From Myxococcales bacterium (GTDB lineage: Bacteria > Myxococcota > B64-G9): a stretch of DNA of 64,000 nt. Shown here piece after piece: positions 24,990 through 35,210 of the stretch. Below the pieces are notes generated by a model, which saw only the letters and a list, made by a program, of their open reading frames with translations, ran no database searches and was not told the DNA's origin. The stretch is taken from positions 62,001 through 126,000 of the forward strand of contig JAAZNF010000084.1 in the NCBI GenBank assembly GCA_012798435.1, given 5' to 3'. Position numbers and translations under genes: made by a program. Each line of letters opens with the position of its first letter. The stretch's first letter is position 1.

Positions 24990-26042
24990 ATGGAGCGAAG
25001 ACGAAAACGCCGCGGCATCAACCGGCGGGACTTTTTGCGGCTCACGGGCGCCGGGGTGGCGGCGGCGGGGATCTCGGCCTGCCTGCCGCACACCGGCGGC
25101 GACTGGAGTAGCTGCGAGCCCACCGACGGCGGCGCGCCGCCCAGTCCGGCATCCGCCCGGGTGGTCGAGGTCCACCTGCCGGGCGTGGTCGAGGCGGGCT
25201 ACCAGATCCCCGACCGGGCGCGGGTGGCCCGGGCCATCGAGCGCGGGCTGCTCTCGCTCACCGGGGACGCTGACCTGGGTTCGGCCTGGTCGCGCATCCT
25301 GGGTGATTACCAGACCAACCAGGTGGTCGGCCTCAAGGTCAACTGCCTCAACAAGAAGGGTGTGCCCACCTCCATCCCGGTCATCGCCGGCCTGGTCTCG
25401 TCGCTGTCCGCCTCGGCGCTCATGCCCCCCGAGGATCTGCTGGTGTGGGATCGCCGGCAGGACGAGTTCGAGGTCAGCGCCACCAACCTCACCGCGGACG
25501 CGGTGGGCTGCCCGGTGCGGGCCACCGAGGGGAGCCAGGGCTCGCCAGGGTACGAGGAGGAGCCCGCCTGCCTGGTCGGGCGCAAGATGTACTGGTCGAA
25601 GATCCTGACGCGCGGCGTGCAGCACCTCCTCAACGTGGCGGTGCTGAAGAACCACACCGTCTCCGGCTTCACCGGGGTGCTCAAGAACCACTACGGCAGC
25701 TTCATCCGCCCGGGCGACTTCCACCGGGACGCGCTGCGCGCCATCCCCGAGCTGAACACCCTGCCCGCGATAACCAGCGTCTCCCGCCTGTGCGTCATCG
25801 ACGCGCTCATCGGCGTGAGCACCATGGACACCGACGGCCCGCCCGACTGCAAGCCGGAGCGCATCCTGCTATCGTTCGATCCGGTGGCGGTGGACAGCCG
25901 GGGCGTCGATCTGCGCGACGAGATCCTGCTCGCCAACCCCGAGGTGGGCCGCAAGGGCCCCCCCGCCCCGTACCTCGAGATCGCCGAGGGCCTGGGACTG
26001 GGAAGCCGGGCCTACCAGCTCGTATCCATCACCGTCGATTGA
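24990..26042 (+). CDS. Tat-exported DUF362 protein
   Basis: The N-terminus carries a twin-arginine signal (INRRDFLRLTGAGVAAAGISAC), where the final Cys may be lipid-modified. The body matches DUF362, a family seen in exported iron-sulfur proteins: ILGDYQTNQVVGLKVNCLNKKG, LLNVAVLKNHTVSGFTGVLKNHYGSFI, LCVIDALIGVSTMDTDGPPDCKPERILLSFDPVAVDSRGVDL. No ferredoxin CxxCxxC site is visible. ATG 24990 has AGGAGGA upstream with an 11-base spacer; the longer frame is not supported. Function is not known. Confidence 0.8.
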   Translation: MERRRKRRGINRRDFLRLTGAGVAAAGISACLPHTGGDWSSCEPTDGGAPPSPASARVVEVHLPGVVEAGYQIPDRARVARAIERGLLSLTGDADLGSAWSRILGDYQTNQVVGLKVNCLNKKGVPTSIPVIAGLVSSLSASALMPPEDLLVWDRRQDEFEVSATNLTADAVGCPVRATEGSQGSPGYEEEPACLVGRKMYWSKILTRGVQHLLNVAVLKNHTVSGFTGVLKNHYGSFIRPGDFHRDALRAIPELNTLPAITSVSRLCVIDALIGVSTMDTDGPPDCKPERILLSFDPVAVDSRGVDLRDEILLANPEVGRKGPPAPYLEIAEGLGLGSRAYQLVSITVD

Positions 26043-26082
26043 CGCGCCGCAACAAGAGACCGCTTTGCCGCTGCGGGATTGC

Positions 26083-26111
26083 TTGACTTCATGGTGGCCT
26101 TTGAATACCGT
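26083..26111 (+). promoter_or_regulatory. Predicted promoter of gdhA
   Basis: TTGACT (26083-26088) and TACCGT (26106-26111) are 17 bases apart, giving a leader of about 50 bases with AGGAGG (26157-26162) before the ATG. The -10 box matches the consensus at only 3 of 6 positions. Confidence 0.35.
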
Positions 26112-26167
26112 CTGCCCCGTTCACTGTGAACCAGTGACAAAATCATCCCTATACAGGAGGTCGATAC

Positions 26168-27508
26168 ATGTACAAGTCGGTCAGCGATTTCGTATCCTAC
26201 GTCAAGGCCAAGAACCCCAACGAGCCCGAGTTCCACCAGGCGGTCCAGGAGGTCATCCAGTCCATCTGGCCGGTGATCGAGCAGAACCCGAAGTACCAGG
26301 CCAACAACATCCTGGAGCGCATCGTGGAGCCCGAGCGGGTGATCCTGTTCCGGGTGCCCTGGGTCGACGACCAGGGGAACATCCGCGTGAACAAGGGCTA
26401 CCGGATCGAGATGAACAGCGCCATCGGCCCCTACAAGGGCGGGCTGCGCTTCCACCCCAGCGTCAACCTGGGCATCCTCAAGTTCCTGGCCTTCGAGCAG
26501 GTGTTCAAGAACTCGCTCACCACCCTGCCCATGGGCGGCGGCAAGGGCGGTAGCGACTTCGATCCCAAGGGCAAGAGCGACGGCGAGGTGATGCGCTTCT
26601 GCCAGAGCTTCATGCTGGAGCTGTGGCGCCACATCGGCGCGGACACCGACGTGCCAGCCGGCGACATCGGCGTGGGCGGGCGCGAGATCGGCTTCATGTT
26701 CGGCATGTACAAGAAGCTGCGCAACGAGTTCACCGGGGTGCTCACCGGCAAGGGCCTGGGTTGGGGCGGCTCGTTGATCCGGCCCGAGGCCACCGGCTAC
26801 GGCTGCACCTACTTCGCCGAGGAGATGCTGAAGACCCGCAAGGAGTCCTTCAAGGGCAAGACCGTGGCCATCTCCGGCTCGGGCAACGTGGCCCAGTACG
26901 CGGTGGAGAAGGTCAACCAGCTCGGCGGCAAGGTGGTGACGCTCTCCGACTCCAACGGCACCATCGTGGACAAGAACGGCATCGACCTCAACAAGCTCCA
27001 GTTCGTGCTCGAGCTCAAGAACAAGAAGCGCGGCCGCATCAAGGAGTACTGCGAAAAGTTCAAGGGCACCGAGTACCTGGAGGGCAAGCGGCCCTGGGGT
27101 GTGAAGTGCGAGGTGGCCCTGCCCTGCGCCACCCAGAACGAGATCAGCGCCGACGACGCCAAGACGCTGGTGAAGAACGGCTGCTTCTGCGTCTCCGAGG
27201 GCGCCAACATGCCCTCCGAGCCGGCCGCCGTCGACACCTTCCTCGAGCACAAGATCCTCTTCGCCCCGGGCAAGGCGGCCAACGCCGGCGGCGTGGCCAC
27301 CTCGGGCCTGGAGATGAGCCAGAACAGCATGCGCCTCTCCTGGAGCCGTGAAGAGGTCGATCAACGGCTGCACAACATCATGAAGAGCATCCACGAGGTG
27401 TGCGTGCGCTACGGCAAGGACGGAAACTTCGTCAACTACGTCAACGGCGCCAACATCGGTGGCTTCATCAAGGTGGCCGACGCCATGTGCGACCAGGGAG
27501 TGATCTGA
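26168..27508 (+). CDS. gdhA: NADP-type glutamate dehydrogenase
   Basis: Converts 2-oxoglutarate and ammonia to glutamate, and probably sets nitrogen assimilation here. Substrate-site motifs: GYRIEMNSAIGPYKGGLRFHPSVNLGILKFLAFEQVFKNSLTTLPMGGGKGGSDFDPKGKS, with the catalytic Lys in GGGKGG. The NADP-binding part starts at KTVAISGSGNVAQYAVEKV. Length 446 is that of the small hexameric enzyme. AGGAGG precedes the ATG. It is a single-gene unit bounded by an intrinsic terminator at 27530-27558. Confidence 0.96.
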   Translation: MYKSVSDFVSYVKAKNPNEPEFHQAVQEVIQSIWPVIEQNPKYQANNILERIVEPERVILFRVPWVDDQGNIRVNKGYRIEMNSAIGPYKGGLRFHPSVNLGILKFLAFEQVFKNSLTTLPMGGGKGGSDFDPKGKSDGEVMRFCQSFMLELWRHIGADTDVPAGDIGVGGREIGFMFGMYKKLRNEFTGVLTGKGLGWGGSLIRPEATGYGCTYFAEEMLKTRKESFKGKTVAISGSGNVAQYAVEKVNQLGGKVVTLSDSNGTIVDKNGIDLNKLQFVLELKNKKRGRIKEYCEKFKGTEYLEGKRPWGVKCEVALPCATQNEISADDAKTLVKNGCFCVSEGANMPSEPAAVDTFLEHKILFAPGKAANAGGVATSGLEMSQNSMRLSWSREEVDQRLHNIMKSIHEVCVRYGKDGNFVNYVNGANIGGFIKVADAMCDQGVI

Positions 27509-27529
27509 GGGCCATTGCGGCAGGACGCA

Positions 27530-27558
27530 AGGGGCGCGACCGAGCGCCCCTTTTTTTT
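27530..27558 (+). terminator. Rho-independent terminator of gdhA
   Basis: AGGGGCGC, loop GACCGA, GCGCCCCT form an 8-bp G/C-rich stem (27530-27551) directly followed by a run of T to 27558. It lies 22 bases after the gdhA stop. It is the only clear intrinsic terminator in the window. Confidence 0.92.
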
Positions 27559-27594
27559 ATTTTCCTTTAATCTCCGATCCGGGAAAATCCGCCC

Positions 27595-30564
27595 ATGACC
27601 TCGGCCTTGCGCATCCAGAAGTTCAACCAGCTCATGCAGCGGCGCATCCGCAACGTGCTGCTGGTGTCCACCCCCTACGACGCTTTCGTCATCCAGGAGG
27701 AGGGCAACCTCACCGAGCAGATCTTCCTGGAGTACAAGGCCCTGAGCCTCTCCAGCGCCCCGCACGTGACCCATTGTCCCACCGAGGAGGAAGCCCTCGG
27801 GCGCCTGTTGCAAGAACGCTTCGACCTGGTGCTGCGGGTGACCCGGGTGGCCGACACCGACCTGGCCGAGTTCGGGCGGCGGGTGAAGGAGCGGCAGCCG
27901 GACCTGCCTGTGGTGGTGCTGGGGTTCGACCACGCCGAGATGACCCGGTTGCGGGAGCTGGTGAGCCGCGAGGCGGTGGACAAGATCTACCTGTGGAGCG
28001 GGGACGCCAAGATCCTTCTCGTGATCATCAAGGAGCTGGAGGACCGGCTGAACGCCGACCGCGACATCGCCGTGGCCGATCTGCGGGTGATCGTGGTGGT
28101 CGAGGACTCCATCCGCTACTACTCGGCCTTCCTGTCGGTGCTCTTCCCCGAGCTGATGAAACAGTCGCAGTCGCTGTTCTCCGAGGGTTCCAACCGGCTG
28201 GACCGCCTGCTGCGCATGCGCACCCGGCCCAAGGTGCTCCACGCCACCACCTTCGAGGAGGCCACCGCCCTCTACGAGAAGTACCGCGACAACCTGCTGG
28301 CGCTCATCAGCGACGTGGGTTTCCCCCACGGCGGCGCGCTGGACGTCGAGGCCGGGCTCAAGCTGGCGGGTCGAATCCGCGCCGAGATCCCCGATCTACC
28401 CATCGTGTTGCAGTCGGCCGAGGAGCGCTTCGCCGGGCCGGCGCGAGCGTTGGGCCTCTTCGTCAACAAGAACTCGCCCTCGCTGCTTTCGGAGGTGCGG
28501 CAGTTCCTCACCGACTACCTGGGCTTCGGGGCCTTCGTGTTCCGCCTGCCCAGCGGCGAGGAGGTGGCCCGGGCGGCGGACCTGCGCGAGCTGGAACAAT
28601 GCATCGCCTGCGTGCCCGCGGAGTCGCTGCGCTACCACACCAGCCGCAACCACGTCTCCAACTGGCTGCTGGCCCGCAGCGAGTTCGACCTGGCGGCGAA
28701 GCTGCGGCCGCGCAAGGTCAGCGACTTCGCCTCCATCGAGGAGGTGCGCCGCTACCTGATCGAGGAACTGTCGCACCTGCGCCGCACCGAGAACGCCGGG
28801 ACCATCACCGACTTCTCGGCGCGGGCCTTCGACCGCGAGAGCCTGTTCCAGCGCGTCGGCGAGGGTTCGCTGGGGGGCAAGGCCCGGGGGCTGGCCTTCC
28901 TCAACCACCTGCTCACGGTGCAAGCCGAGGACGGGCGCCTGGCCGGTCTGCGGGTGTGCCTGCCCCAGACCTTCGTGCTCACCACCGACATCTTCGACGC
29001 CTTCCTGCAGGAGAACCGGCTGATGCCGGCGGAACTGCTCGAGCTCTCGGACGCGGAGATCCTGGCGCGCTTCGAACGGGCGACCCTGAACCCCGGAGTG
29101 CGCCGTAGCCTGGAGGTCATGCTGGAGAACCTCGCGGGCCCGCTGGCGGTGCGCTCCTCATCGCTGCTCGAAGACGACATGCTCCACCCGCTGGCAGGGA
29201 TCTACGAGACGGTGATGATCCCCAACAACGACCCCGATCCCGGGGCGCGGCGGTTGGATCTGGAGCGTGCCGTGCGCCGGGTGTTCGCCTCGACCTTCCT
29301 GCGCAACTCGCGCGCCTACCTGACCCAGTTCGGCAGCCGCCCCGAAGAAGAGAAGATGGCGGTCATCGTGCAGTCTCTGGTGGGACAGCGCTTCGGTGGG
29401 CGCTTCTACCCGCACCTGTCGGGCGTGGCCCAGAGCTACAACTACTACCCGCTGCCGCCGCTCAAGTCCGAGGACGGGGTGGTGCTGCTGGCGCTGGGGT
29501 TGGGGCGCACCGTGGTGGAGGGCGGCGACTGCCTGCGCTTCTGCCCGCGCTACCCGGCCATGCTGCCGCAGTTCGCCACGCCGCAGCAGACCCTGGAGCA
29601 CGCCCAGCAGAGCTTCTACGCGCTGGATCTCGGGCGTAGCCGGGTGGAGCCCGCCCTGGAGCTCAAGGACGCGGTGGTGCGCTACGATCTCGACGCCGCC
29701 CTGGAGGACGGCACCCTGCCGCTCCTGGCCAGCCGCTACGACGCCGAGAACGACGTCATCCAGGAGGGCCTGGGTGGCGACGGGCCGTGGGTGCTCACCT
29801 TCCACAACCTGCTCAAGCACGGCTCGGTGCCGCTGGCACCGGCGTTGACCCGGCTCATCGAGCTCACCGCGCGAGGCCTGGGTACGCCGGTGGAGTTGGA
29901 GTTCGCGTGCGACCTCGGCGATGTGGGGCGTCGATTGCCGGCGGGGGCGCCGCGGCGCGAGCCGGTCCTGTACGCCTTGCAGGTGCGGCCCTTCATGGCC
30001 CGCGAGATGGTGAAGGAGCTCTCCGGCCGGCCGCTGTCGGTGGCCCGGGTGGTGTGCCGCTCGCGGCGCGCGCTGGGGTACGGGCGGCGCCAGCTTGGCG
30101 ACGTGGTGTACGTGAAACCCGCCGCCTTCCAGCCGGCGCACAGCCCGCGCATCGCCCGCGAAGTGGCGCAGCTCAACGAGCGCCTGCTGGCCGAGAAACG
30201 CTCCTACGTGTTGATCGGTCCCGGGCGGTGGGGCTCCTCCGACCCCTGGCTGGGCATCCCGGTGCAGTGGGCCGACATCAGCGGCGCCCAGATCATCGTG
30301 GAGGCCTCTCCCGAGGGCTACAACATCGATCCTTCTCAGGGTACGCACTTCTTCCACAACCTCACCTCCATGCGGCTGGGCTACCTGACCATCCCGCCGG
30401 GGGCGCGGGCGGGGCGCGACGAGGAGTACGTGGACTGGGCTTGGCTGGACGCTGCGCCGGCATACGCCGAGACCGAGCATCTGCGCCTGGTGCGGCTCGC
30501 GGAAGGCCTGGTCGCCGAGCTGGACGGTCGGCACGGCACCGGCCTGCTGGCCGTGCCGGGGTGA
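27595..30564 (+). CDS. Receiver-like/PEP-pyruvate-binding domain protein (PpsA-related)
   Basis: This 989-residue protein has two receiver-like segments at the N-terminus, about residues 17-155 (VLLVSTPYDAF... DLPVVVLGFD) and 160-305 (RVIVVVEDS... LLALISDVGF... DLPIVLQSAE... GLFVNKN). From about residue 420 it is a PPDK/PEP synthase ATP-grasp domain: GEGSLGGKARGLAFLNHLL, PLAVRSSSLLEDDMLHPLAGIYETVMIPN, LEFACDLG, LQVRPF, and then PSQGTHFFHNLTSMRLGYLTI. I do not see the TSGGxTxH phosphohistidine domain of PpsA, so it may bind PEP/pyruvate and ATP without full synthase activity. The start is ATG 27595 without a clear ribosome binding site, close to the gdhA terminator. Confidence 0.8.
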   Translation: MTSALRIQKFNQLMQRRIRNVLLVSTPYDAFVIQEEGNLTEQIFLEYKALSLSSAPHVTHCPTEEEALGRLLQERFDLVLRVTRVADTDLAEFGRRVKERQPDLPVVVLGFDHAEMTRLRELVSREAVDKIYLWSGDAKILLVIIKELEDRLNADRDIAVADLRVIVVVEDSIRYYSAFLSVLFPELMKQSQSLFSEGSNRLDRLLRMRTRPKVLHATTFEEATALYEKYRDNLLALISDVGFPHGGALDVEAGLKLAGRIRAEIPDLPIVLQSAEERFAGPARALGLFVNKNSPSLLSEVRQFLTDYLGFGAFVFRLPSGEEVARAADLRELEQCIACVPAESLRYHTSRNHVSNWLLARSEFDLAAKLRPRKVSDFASIEEVRRYLIEELSHLRRTENAGTITDFSARAFDRESLFQRVGEGSLGGKARGLAFLNHLLTVQAEDGRLAGLRVCLPQTFVLTTDIFDAFLQENRLMPAELLELSDAEILARFERATLNPGVRRSLEVMLENLAGPLAVRSSSLLEDDMLHPLAGIYETVMIPNNDPDPGARRLDLERAVRRVFASTFLRNSRAYLTQFGSRPEEEKMAVIVQSLVGQRFGGRFYPHLSGVAQSYNYYPLPPLKSEDGVVLLALGLGRTVVEGGDCLRFCPRYPAMLPQFATPQQTLEHAQQSFYALDLGRSRVEPALELKDAVVRYDLDAALEDGTLPLLASRYDAENDVIQEGLGGDGPWVLTFHNLLKHGSVPLAPALTRLIELTARGLGTPVELEFACDLGDVGRRLPAGAPRREPVLYALQVRPFMAREMVKELSGRPLSVARVVCRSRRALGYGRRQLGDVVYVKPAAFQPAHSPRIAREVAQLNERLLAEKRSYVLIGPGRWGSSDPWLGIPVQWADISGAQIIVEASPEGYNIDPSQGTHFFHNLTSMRLGYLTIPPGARAGRDEEYVDWAWLDAAPAYAETEHLRLVRLAEGLVAELDGRHGTGLLAVPG

Positions 30565-30568
30565 GGGG

Positions 30569-31897
<1,329 letters not shown>

Positions 31898-32435
31898 TCG
31901 GCGACCTCCGGCCGGCCCAGGACGCGTTCCAGGTACCCCACCACCCGCCCGGCCGCCGCGGCGATGTCCTCTTCGGCGCGCAGAGAGGACAGGAGCTGGA
32001 GCAGCTCGCTGAAACGCTCCCGCGCGCCCGCGCCGGCGCCGTCGCCCAGGGCGCGCCGGGCCAGGACGGTTTCGGAACAGGGCCGGGTGGCCGCGCCGGC
32101 CGAGAGCCGCAACAGGCGCAGGCGCGAGGGATGGTCGGCGTCACCGAGCAACAGTTCATCGCCCGGGAAGAGCTCGGTGCGCTCGTCTCCCTCCCGCGGC
32201 AACGCTCGCCGGGCGCCGTCGCGGATGAGGGCCGAGCCGTTGGTGCTGCCGAGGTCCTGGAAGAACACCCGGCCGCCCTCCACCACCAGCCGCCCGTGCA
32301 GCGCGGAGACGCGGGCGTCCCGCAACGCGACGTCATTGCCAACGCCTCGCCCTACGGACACGATCGGTCCCAGGATGCGCTCGACCTCTTCGCCTCCCGC
32401 GCCGTCCTGTACCCGCAGGCACACGAGATCATGAA

Positions 32436-33461
32436 TCACGGTATCGGCCATGAAAACTCCATGCCGGCCGAGGCCGACAAGAAGAACGACGCGCCATCTG
32501 CGGTGAGGAACAGCGAGGGACGCAAGGAGAGCGAGAGGGCCAACGCCCCGCTCGCCGGCCATGACAGCCCGGTCTCGGCCTGTAGCAAGGCTCCCCAGTG
32601 GTCGTAACGGTCGCGGGTCCCGGTGGCCAGCGCCCCCGCTCCTCCGCCGAGCCTCAGCCGCACGGAGCCGAGCCGTGGCGCGTAGGCGCCGCTGGCCACG
32701 GCCGAGAGGTGTTGCAGAACGCCGTCTTCGGCAGAAGCCTCGTGGCGGCCCCAGGCCAGGTGGATGCGCAGCCAGAGGTCGGACGGCAGGGCGCAGCCGA
32801 GGGACAGCGAGGCACCGGGCCCGGCGGCGAGCGCCTCGGCGTCGCGGCCAAATAGAAAGATCCCTCCGCCGTCGGCGCCGGCGAGGATCTGCCAGGACGT
32901 CGACCGGGACTCGGGAGCCACGGGGGATGCACCCTTCTTCTCGACCGTTGTGATCGGCACGGCCGGCGGGGGCGGAGCCGGAACCGCGCTGCCCCCGCTG
33001 GTCACCGCGGCGGAGGCGGCATCGTCGGGCACGGCCCCGATCGGGGTCAGCGGCGGCCGCGTGGCACGGACTTTCCTGGCTGCGCGCCTCTTCTGGGCCT
33101 GTTCGAAGACGTAACGCACCTTGGGCGGCGGATCGGCATCCGGCAGGGAGAAGCCGTCGTCGATGGCCAGGATGGCCACGAACTGCGCCTCGGCCTCGGT
33201 CAGATCGTCCCGGGCCACCGCCAGGACCGCCAGGCGCTGCCGGGCCTCGATCACGTGGGCGACGAAATCCGGATCGGCCTCTGGCGAGAAGCGGCTCAAG
33301 GCCTGCTCCAGGCGCGAACGGGCGCAGTCGGTGTCCAGGTTGGAAAGGCACGCCAACCCGGCGGCCAGATCCGCCTGGCCGGGGAAGGCCTCGCCCGCGC
33401 GAGCGGGGCCGGTGACGAGGCCGAGCAACAAGAGCCCGAGAATGGTCGGTTCAGTCCGCAA
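32436..33461 (-). CDS. Exported protein with a TPR-like N-terminus and a beta-barrel-like C-terminus
   Basis: Signal peptide MRTEPTILGLLLLGLVTGPARAG. Residues 25-125 look like helical TPR-type repeats (LACLSNLDTDCARSRLEQALSRFSPEADPDFVAHVIEARQRLAVLAVARDDLTEAEAQFVAIL). A Pro/Ala-rich linker (about 130-180) is followed by a 160-residue beta-rich tail with outer-membrane strand patterns (SLSLGCALPSDLWLRIHLAWG, LRLGGGAGALATG, LSLSLRPSLFLTAD). Family unknown. It overlaps the FHA gene by 16 bases and the upstream lipoprotein gene by 11, so the three are likely one transcription unit. Confidence 0.6.
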   Translation of the reverse strand: MRTEPTILGLLLLGLVTGPARAGEAFPGQADLAAGLACLSNLDTDCARSRLEQALSRFSPEADPDFVAHVIEARQRLAVLAVARDDLTEAEAQFVAILAIDDGFSLPDADPPPKVRYVFEQAQKRRAARKVRATRPPLTPIGAVPDDAASAAVTSGGSAVPAPPPPAVPITTVEKKGASPVAPESRSTSWQILAGADGGGIFLFGRDAEALAAGPGASLSLGCALPSDLWLRIHLAWGRHEASAEDGVLQHLSAVASGAYAPRLGSVRLRLGGGAGALATGTRDRYDHWGALLQAETGLSWPASGALALSLSLRPSLFLTADGASFFLSASAGMEFSWPIP

Positions 33462-33945
33462 GGCCGTCGCCTCCTGCGTCGCCGTCCGGGCCCGCGTCCG
33501 GCGCCGCGTCGGCGTCCGGGCCGCCGTCGCCTCCGTCCTGGGGTGGAGTGCGGGGGAACACCCAGAACCATCCCCACACCGAGTGCGTCTGCCGCCGCAG
33601 GGCCACCGTTAGCCGCACCGTGTGCCGATCGATCTCGGCGTCCGGCTGGGCCTGCAGCACCACCTCCAGCGAGTTGTCGGCGCCGGAGAAGTCCGCCCGC
33701 GCGAACCCCAGGCCGGGGCCGAAGTCGAGCTGGGTGAGGATGGCCTGAGAGCTTGTCCCCCAGGGAGGGGGCCGGGATATTTCCACGCGGATCTGCTTGC
33801 GCTCCCCCTGGCGGATGAATTCGTCAGGAGAGAAGCGCAGCCCCGGCCCGGCGTCCGGCTCGCTGGCGGCGTCGGCGAAGGCGCCGCATCCGGCCGCGCC
33901 TGCAAGAGAGAAGAAAAGGACTGTCGCAAACGCGAAAAGCCGCAT
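33451..33945 (-). CDS. Lipoprotein of unknown function with Asp/Gly-rich tail
   Basis: MRLFAFATVLFFSLAGAAGCGAF is a lipoprotein signal. The middle (RFSPDEFIRQGERKQIRVEISRPPPWGTSSQAILTQLDFGPGLGFARADFSGADNSLEVVLQAQPDAEIDRHTVRLTVALRRQT) looks like an Ig-like beta sandwich. The tail is acidic low complexity (DGGDGGPDADAAPDAGPDGDAGG), common in exported myxobacterial proteins. No family is recognised. It is the first gene of the minus-strand run that ends with the broken sigma-54 regulator. Confidence 0.55.
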   Translation of the reverse strand: MRLFAFATVLFFSLAGAAGCGAFADAASEPDAGPGLRFSPDEFIRQGERKQIRVEISRPPPWGTSSQAILTQLDFGPGLGFARADFSGADNSLEVVLQAQPDAEIDRHTVRLTVALRRQTHSVWGWFWVFPRTPPQDGGDGGPDADAAPDAGPDGDAGGDGLAD

Positions 33946-34036
33946 CGCGGGCCGACCTTAGCACACCCCCGAAGGAGCATCCAGTATTCCCAGAGGAAAA
34001 GAGGGGCTTCCGGTCGCCTGGAATTCTTCCCTCCTG

Positions 34037-34065
34037 TTGACAGCCGAAGGGCGGTGTGCTGCACT
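34037..34065 (+). promoter_or_regulatory. Predicted leaderless promoter of the glutaredoxin lipoprotein gene
   Basis: A perfect -35 box TTGACA (34037-34042) and a weak -10 TGCACT (34060-34065) are 17 bases apart. The -10 box ends exactly 6 bases before ATG 34072, so the predicted transcript begins at or next to the ATG. No ribosome binding site is visible. Confidence 0.45.
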
Positions 34066-34071
34066 CGGGCC

Positions 34072-35169
34072 ATGATTGGAAACGCATTGAAACGTGCATG
34101 GTGGCTGCTCGTGATGCTGGCCTGTGCCGGATTGGGTTCCTGCGCTCACGCGCCGCCCGAACCCGACACCCTGGACGAGTCGGCGACTGACGACGCCGCA
34201 CCGACGGCGAAGCCAGCGCCCAAGGCGCCGTCCCCGGCGCCTGCGGCCGCCCCGGTTGCGGCAGAACCAGTGCCCCGCCCCGGTGCCGAGGCCACCGGCG
34301 AGGGCGCGGGTTCGGGATCGTTTTCGACCGCCAAGAAGCTCTTGGAGGCCAACCGTTTCGAGGATCTCCTGGGCGTCTTCGAGCCCGACCAGGCGCAGGC
34401 CTTGCCGCCCGACAAGAAGAAAGAGCTCCTCGGCATCTACGTGGAGGCGGCGCGGCGGCTGCGCGAAAAGTTCAAGGACATCGCCTTCTCCTCGCTGTTC
34501 TGCGAGCGGGGGCTCCTGCTCGACCCGCGCCACGTCGACCTCCTGCGCTTCCAGATCCGCAACTACCTCTCGCCGGAGATGCAGCTGGTGGGCGGCGCGG
34601 AGGAGCTCGCCGAGCAGCTCGTGGCGGTGGACGGCACCGAGCAGGAGAACCAGCTCCTGCGCGGCAAGGTGGCTTTGGAACAGGGGAAGTACGACGTGGC
34701 CGTGGAGTGGCTGACGCGGGCCGCGCGCAGCGGCCGGGAGCAGAACTCGCCCGCCGTGCAGGAGGCGTGGAAGCTCCTCGACGAGGCCAAGGGCCACCAG
34801 GAGGAGCTGAAGTCCTCGCTGTCCATGACCAAGGAGCTCGAGGCCATGATGGCGCGGGCCAAGGCCCAGGCCGCCAAGCTCCCGGCGGGCGAGGTCGAGC
34901 TGCCGCCCGAGCGGCGCTCGGAGATCATCCTGTACATGACCCGCTGGTGCCGCTATTGCGCCAAGGCGCGGGACCTCCTCAAGAGCCTCAAGGTCGAGTT
35001 CAAGGAGAAGGACATCGAGGACAACCCGCGCGCCATGCAGGAGCTGGTGGAGTTCGCCCGCGAGAAGGGCATCGAGCTGCGGGGGGTGCCGGTGGTGCGC
35101 ATCGGTGACGAACTGGTGCTGGGCTACAACCCCCAGCGCATCGAGGCCCTGGTCCGCAGCCTGAAGTAG
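34072..35169 (+). CDS. Lipoprotein with TPR-like region and C-terminal glutaredoxin domain
   Basis: Lipoprotein signal ending GLGSCAH; then an Ala/Pro-rich linker to about residue 80, a helical TPR-like part (FSTAKKLLEANRFEDLLGVFEP... LLRGKVALEQGKYDVAVEWLTRAARSG) and a glutaredoxin-like domain in the last 80 residues (SEIILYMTRWCRYCAKARDLLKSLKVEFKEKDIEDNPRAMQELVEFAREKGIELRGVPVVRIGDELVLGYNPQRIEALVRSL) with CRYC and the cis-Pro GVPVVRIG. The order is unusual: glutaredoxins are normally cytoplasmic. Start at 34072 follows from the signal; the longer frame is antisense to the previous gene. Confidence 0.75.
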   Translation: MIGNALKRAWWLLVMLACAGLGSCAHAPPEPDTLDESATDDAAPTAKPAPKAPSPAPAAAPVAAEPVPRPGAEATGEGAGSGSFSTAKKLLEANRFEDLLGVFEPDQAQALPPDKKKELLGIYVEAARRLREKFKDIAFSSLFCERGLLLDPRHVDLLRFQIRNYLSPEMQLVGGAEELAEQLVAVDGTEQENQLLRGKVALEQGKYDVAVEWLTRAARSGREQNSPAVQEAWKLLDEAKGHQEELKSSLSMTKELEAMMARAKAQAAKLPAGEVELPPERRSEIILYMTRWCRYCAKARDLLKSLKVEFKEKDIEDNPRAMQELVEFAREKGIELRGVPVVRIGDELVLGYNPQRIEALVRSLK

Positions 35170-35210
35170 CTCCCTGGACCGCGGCAAAACCCGCTGACAG
35201 GAGGAACCCT

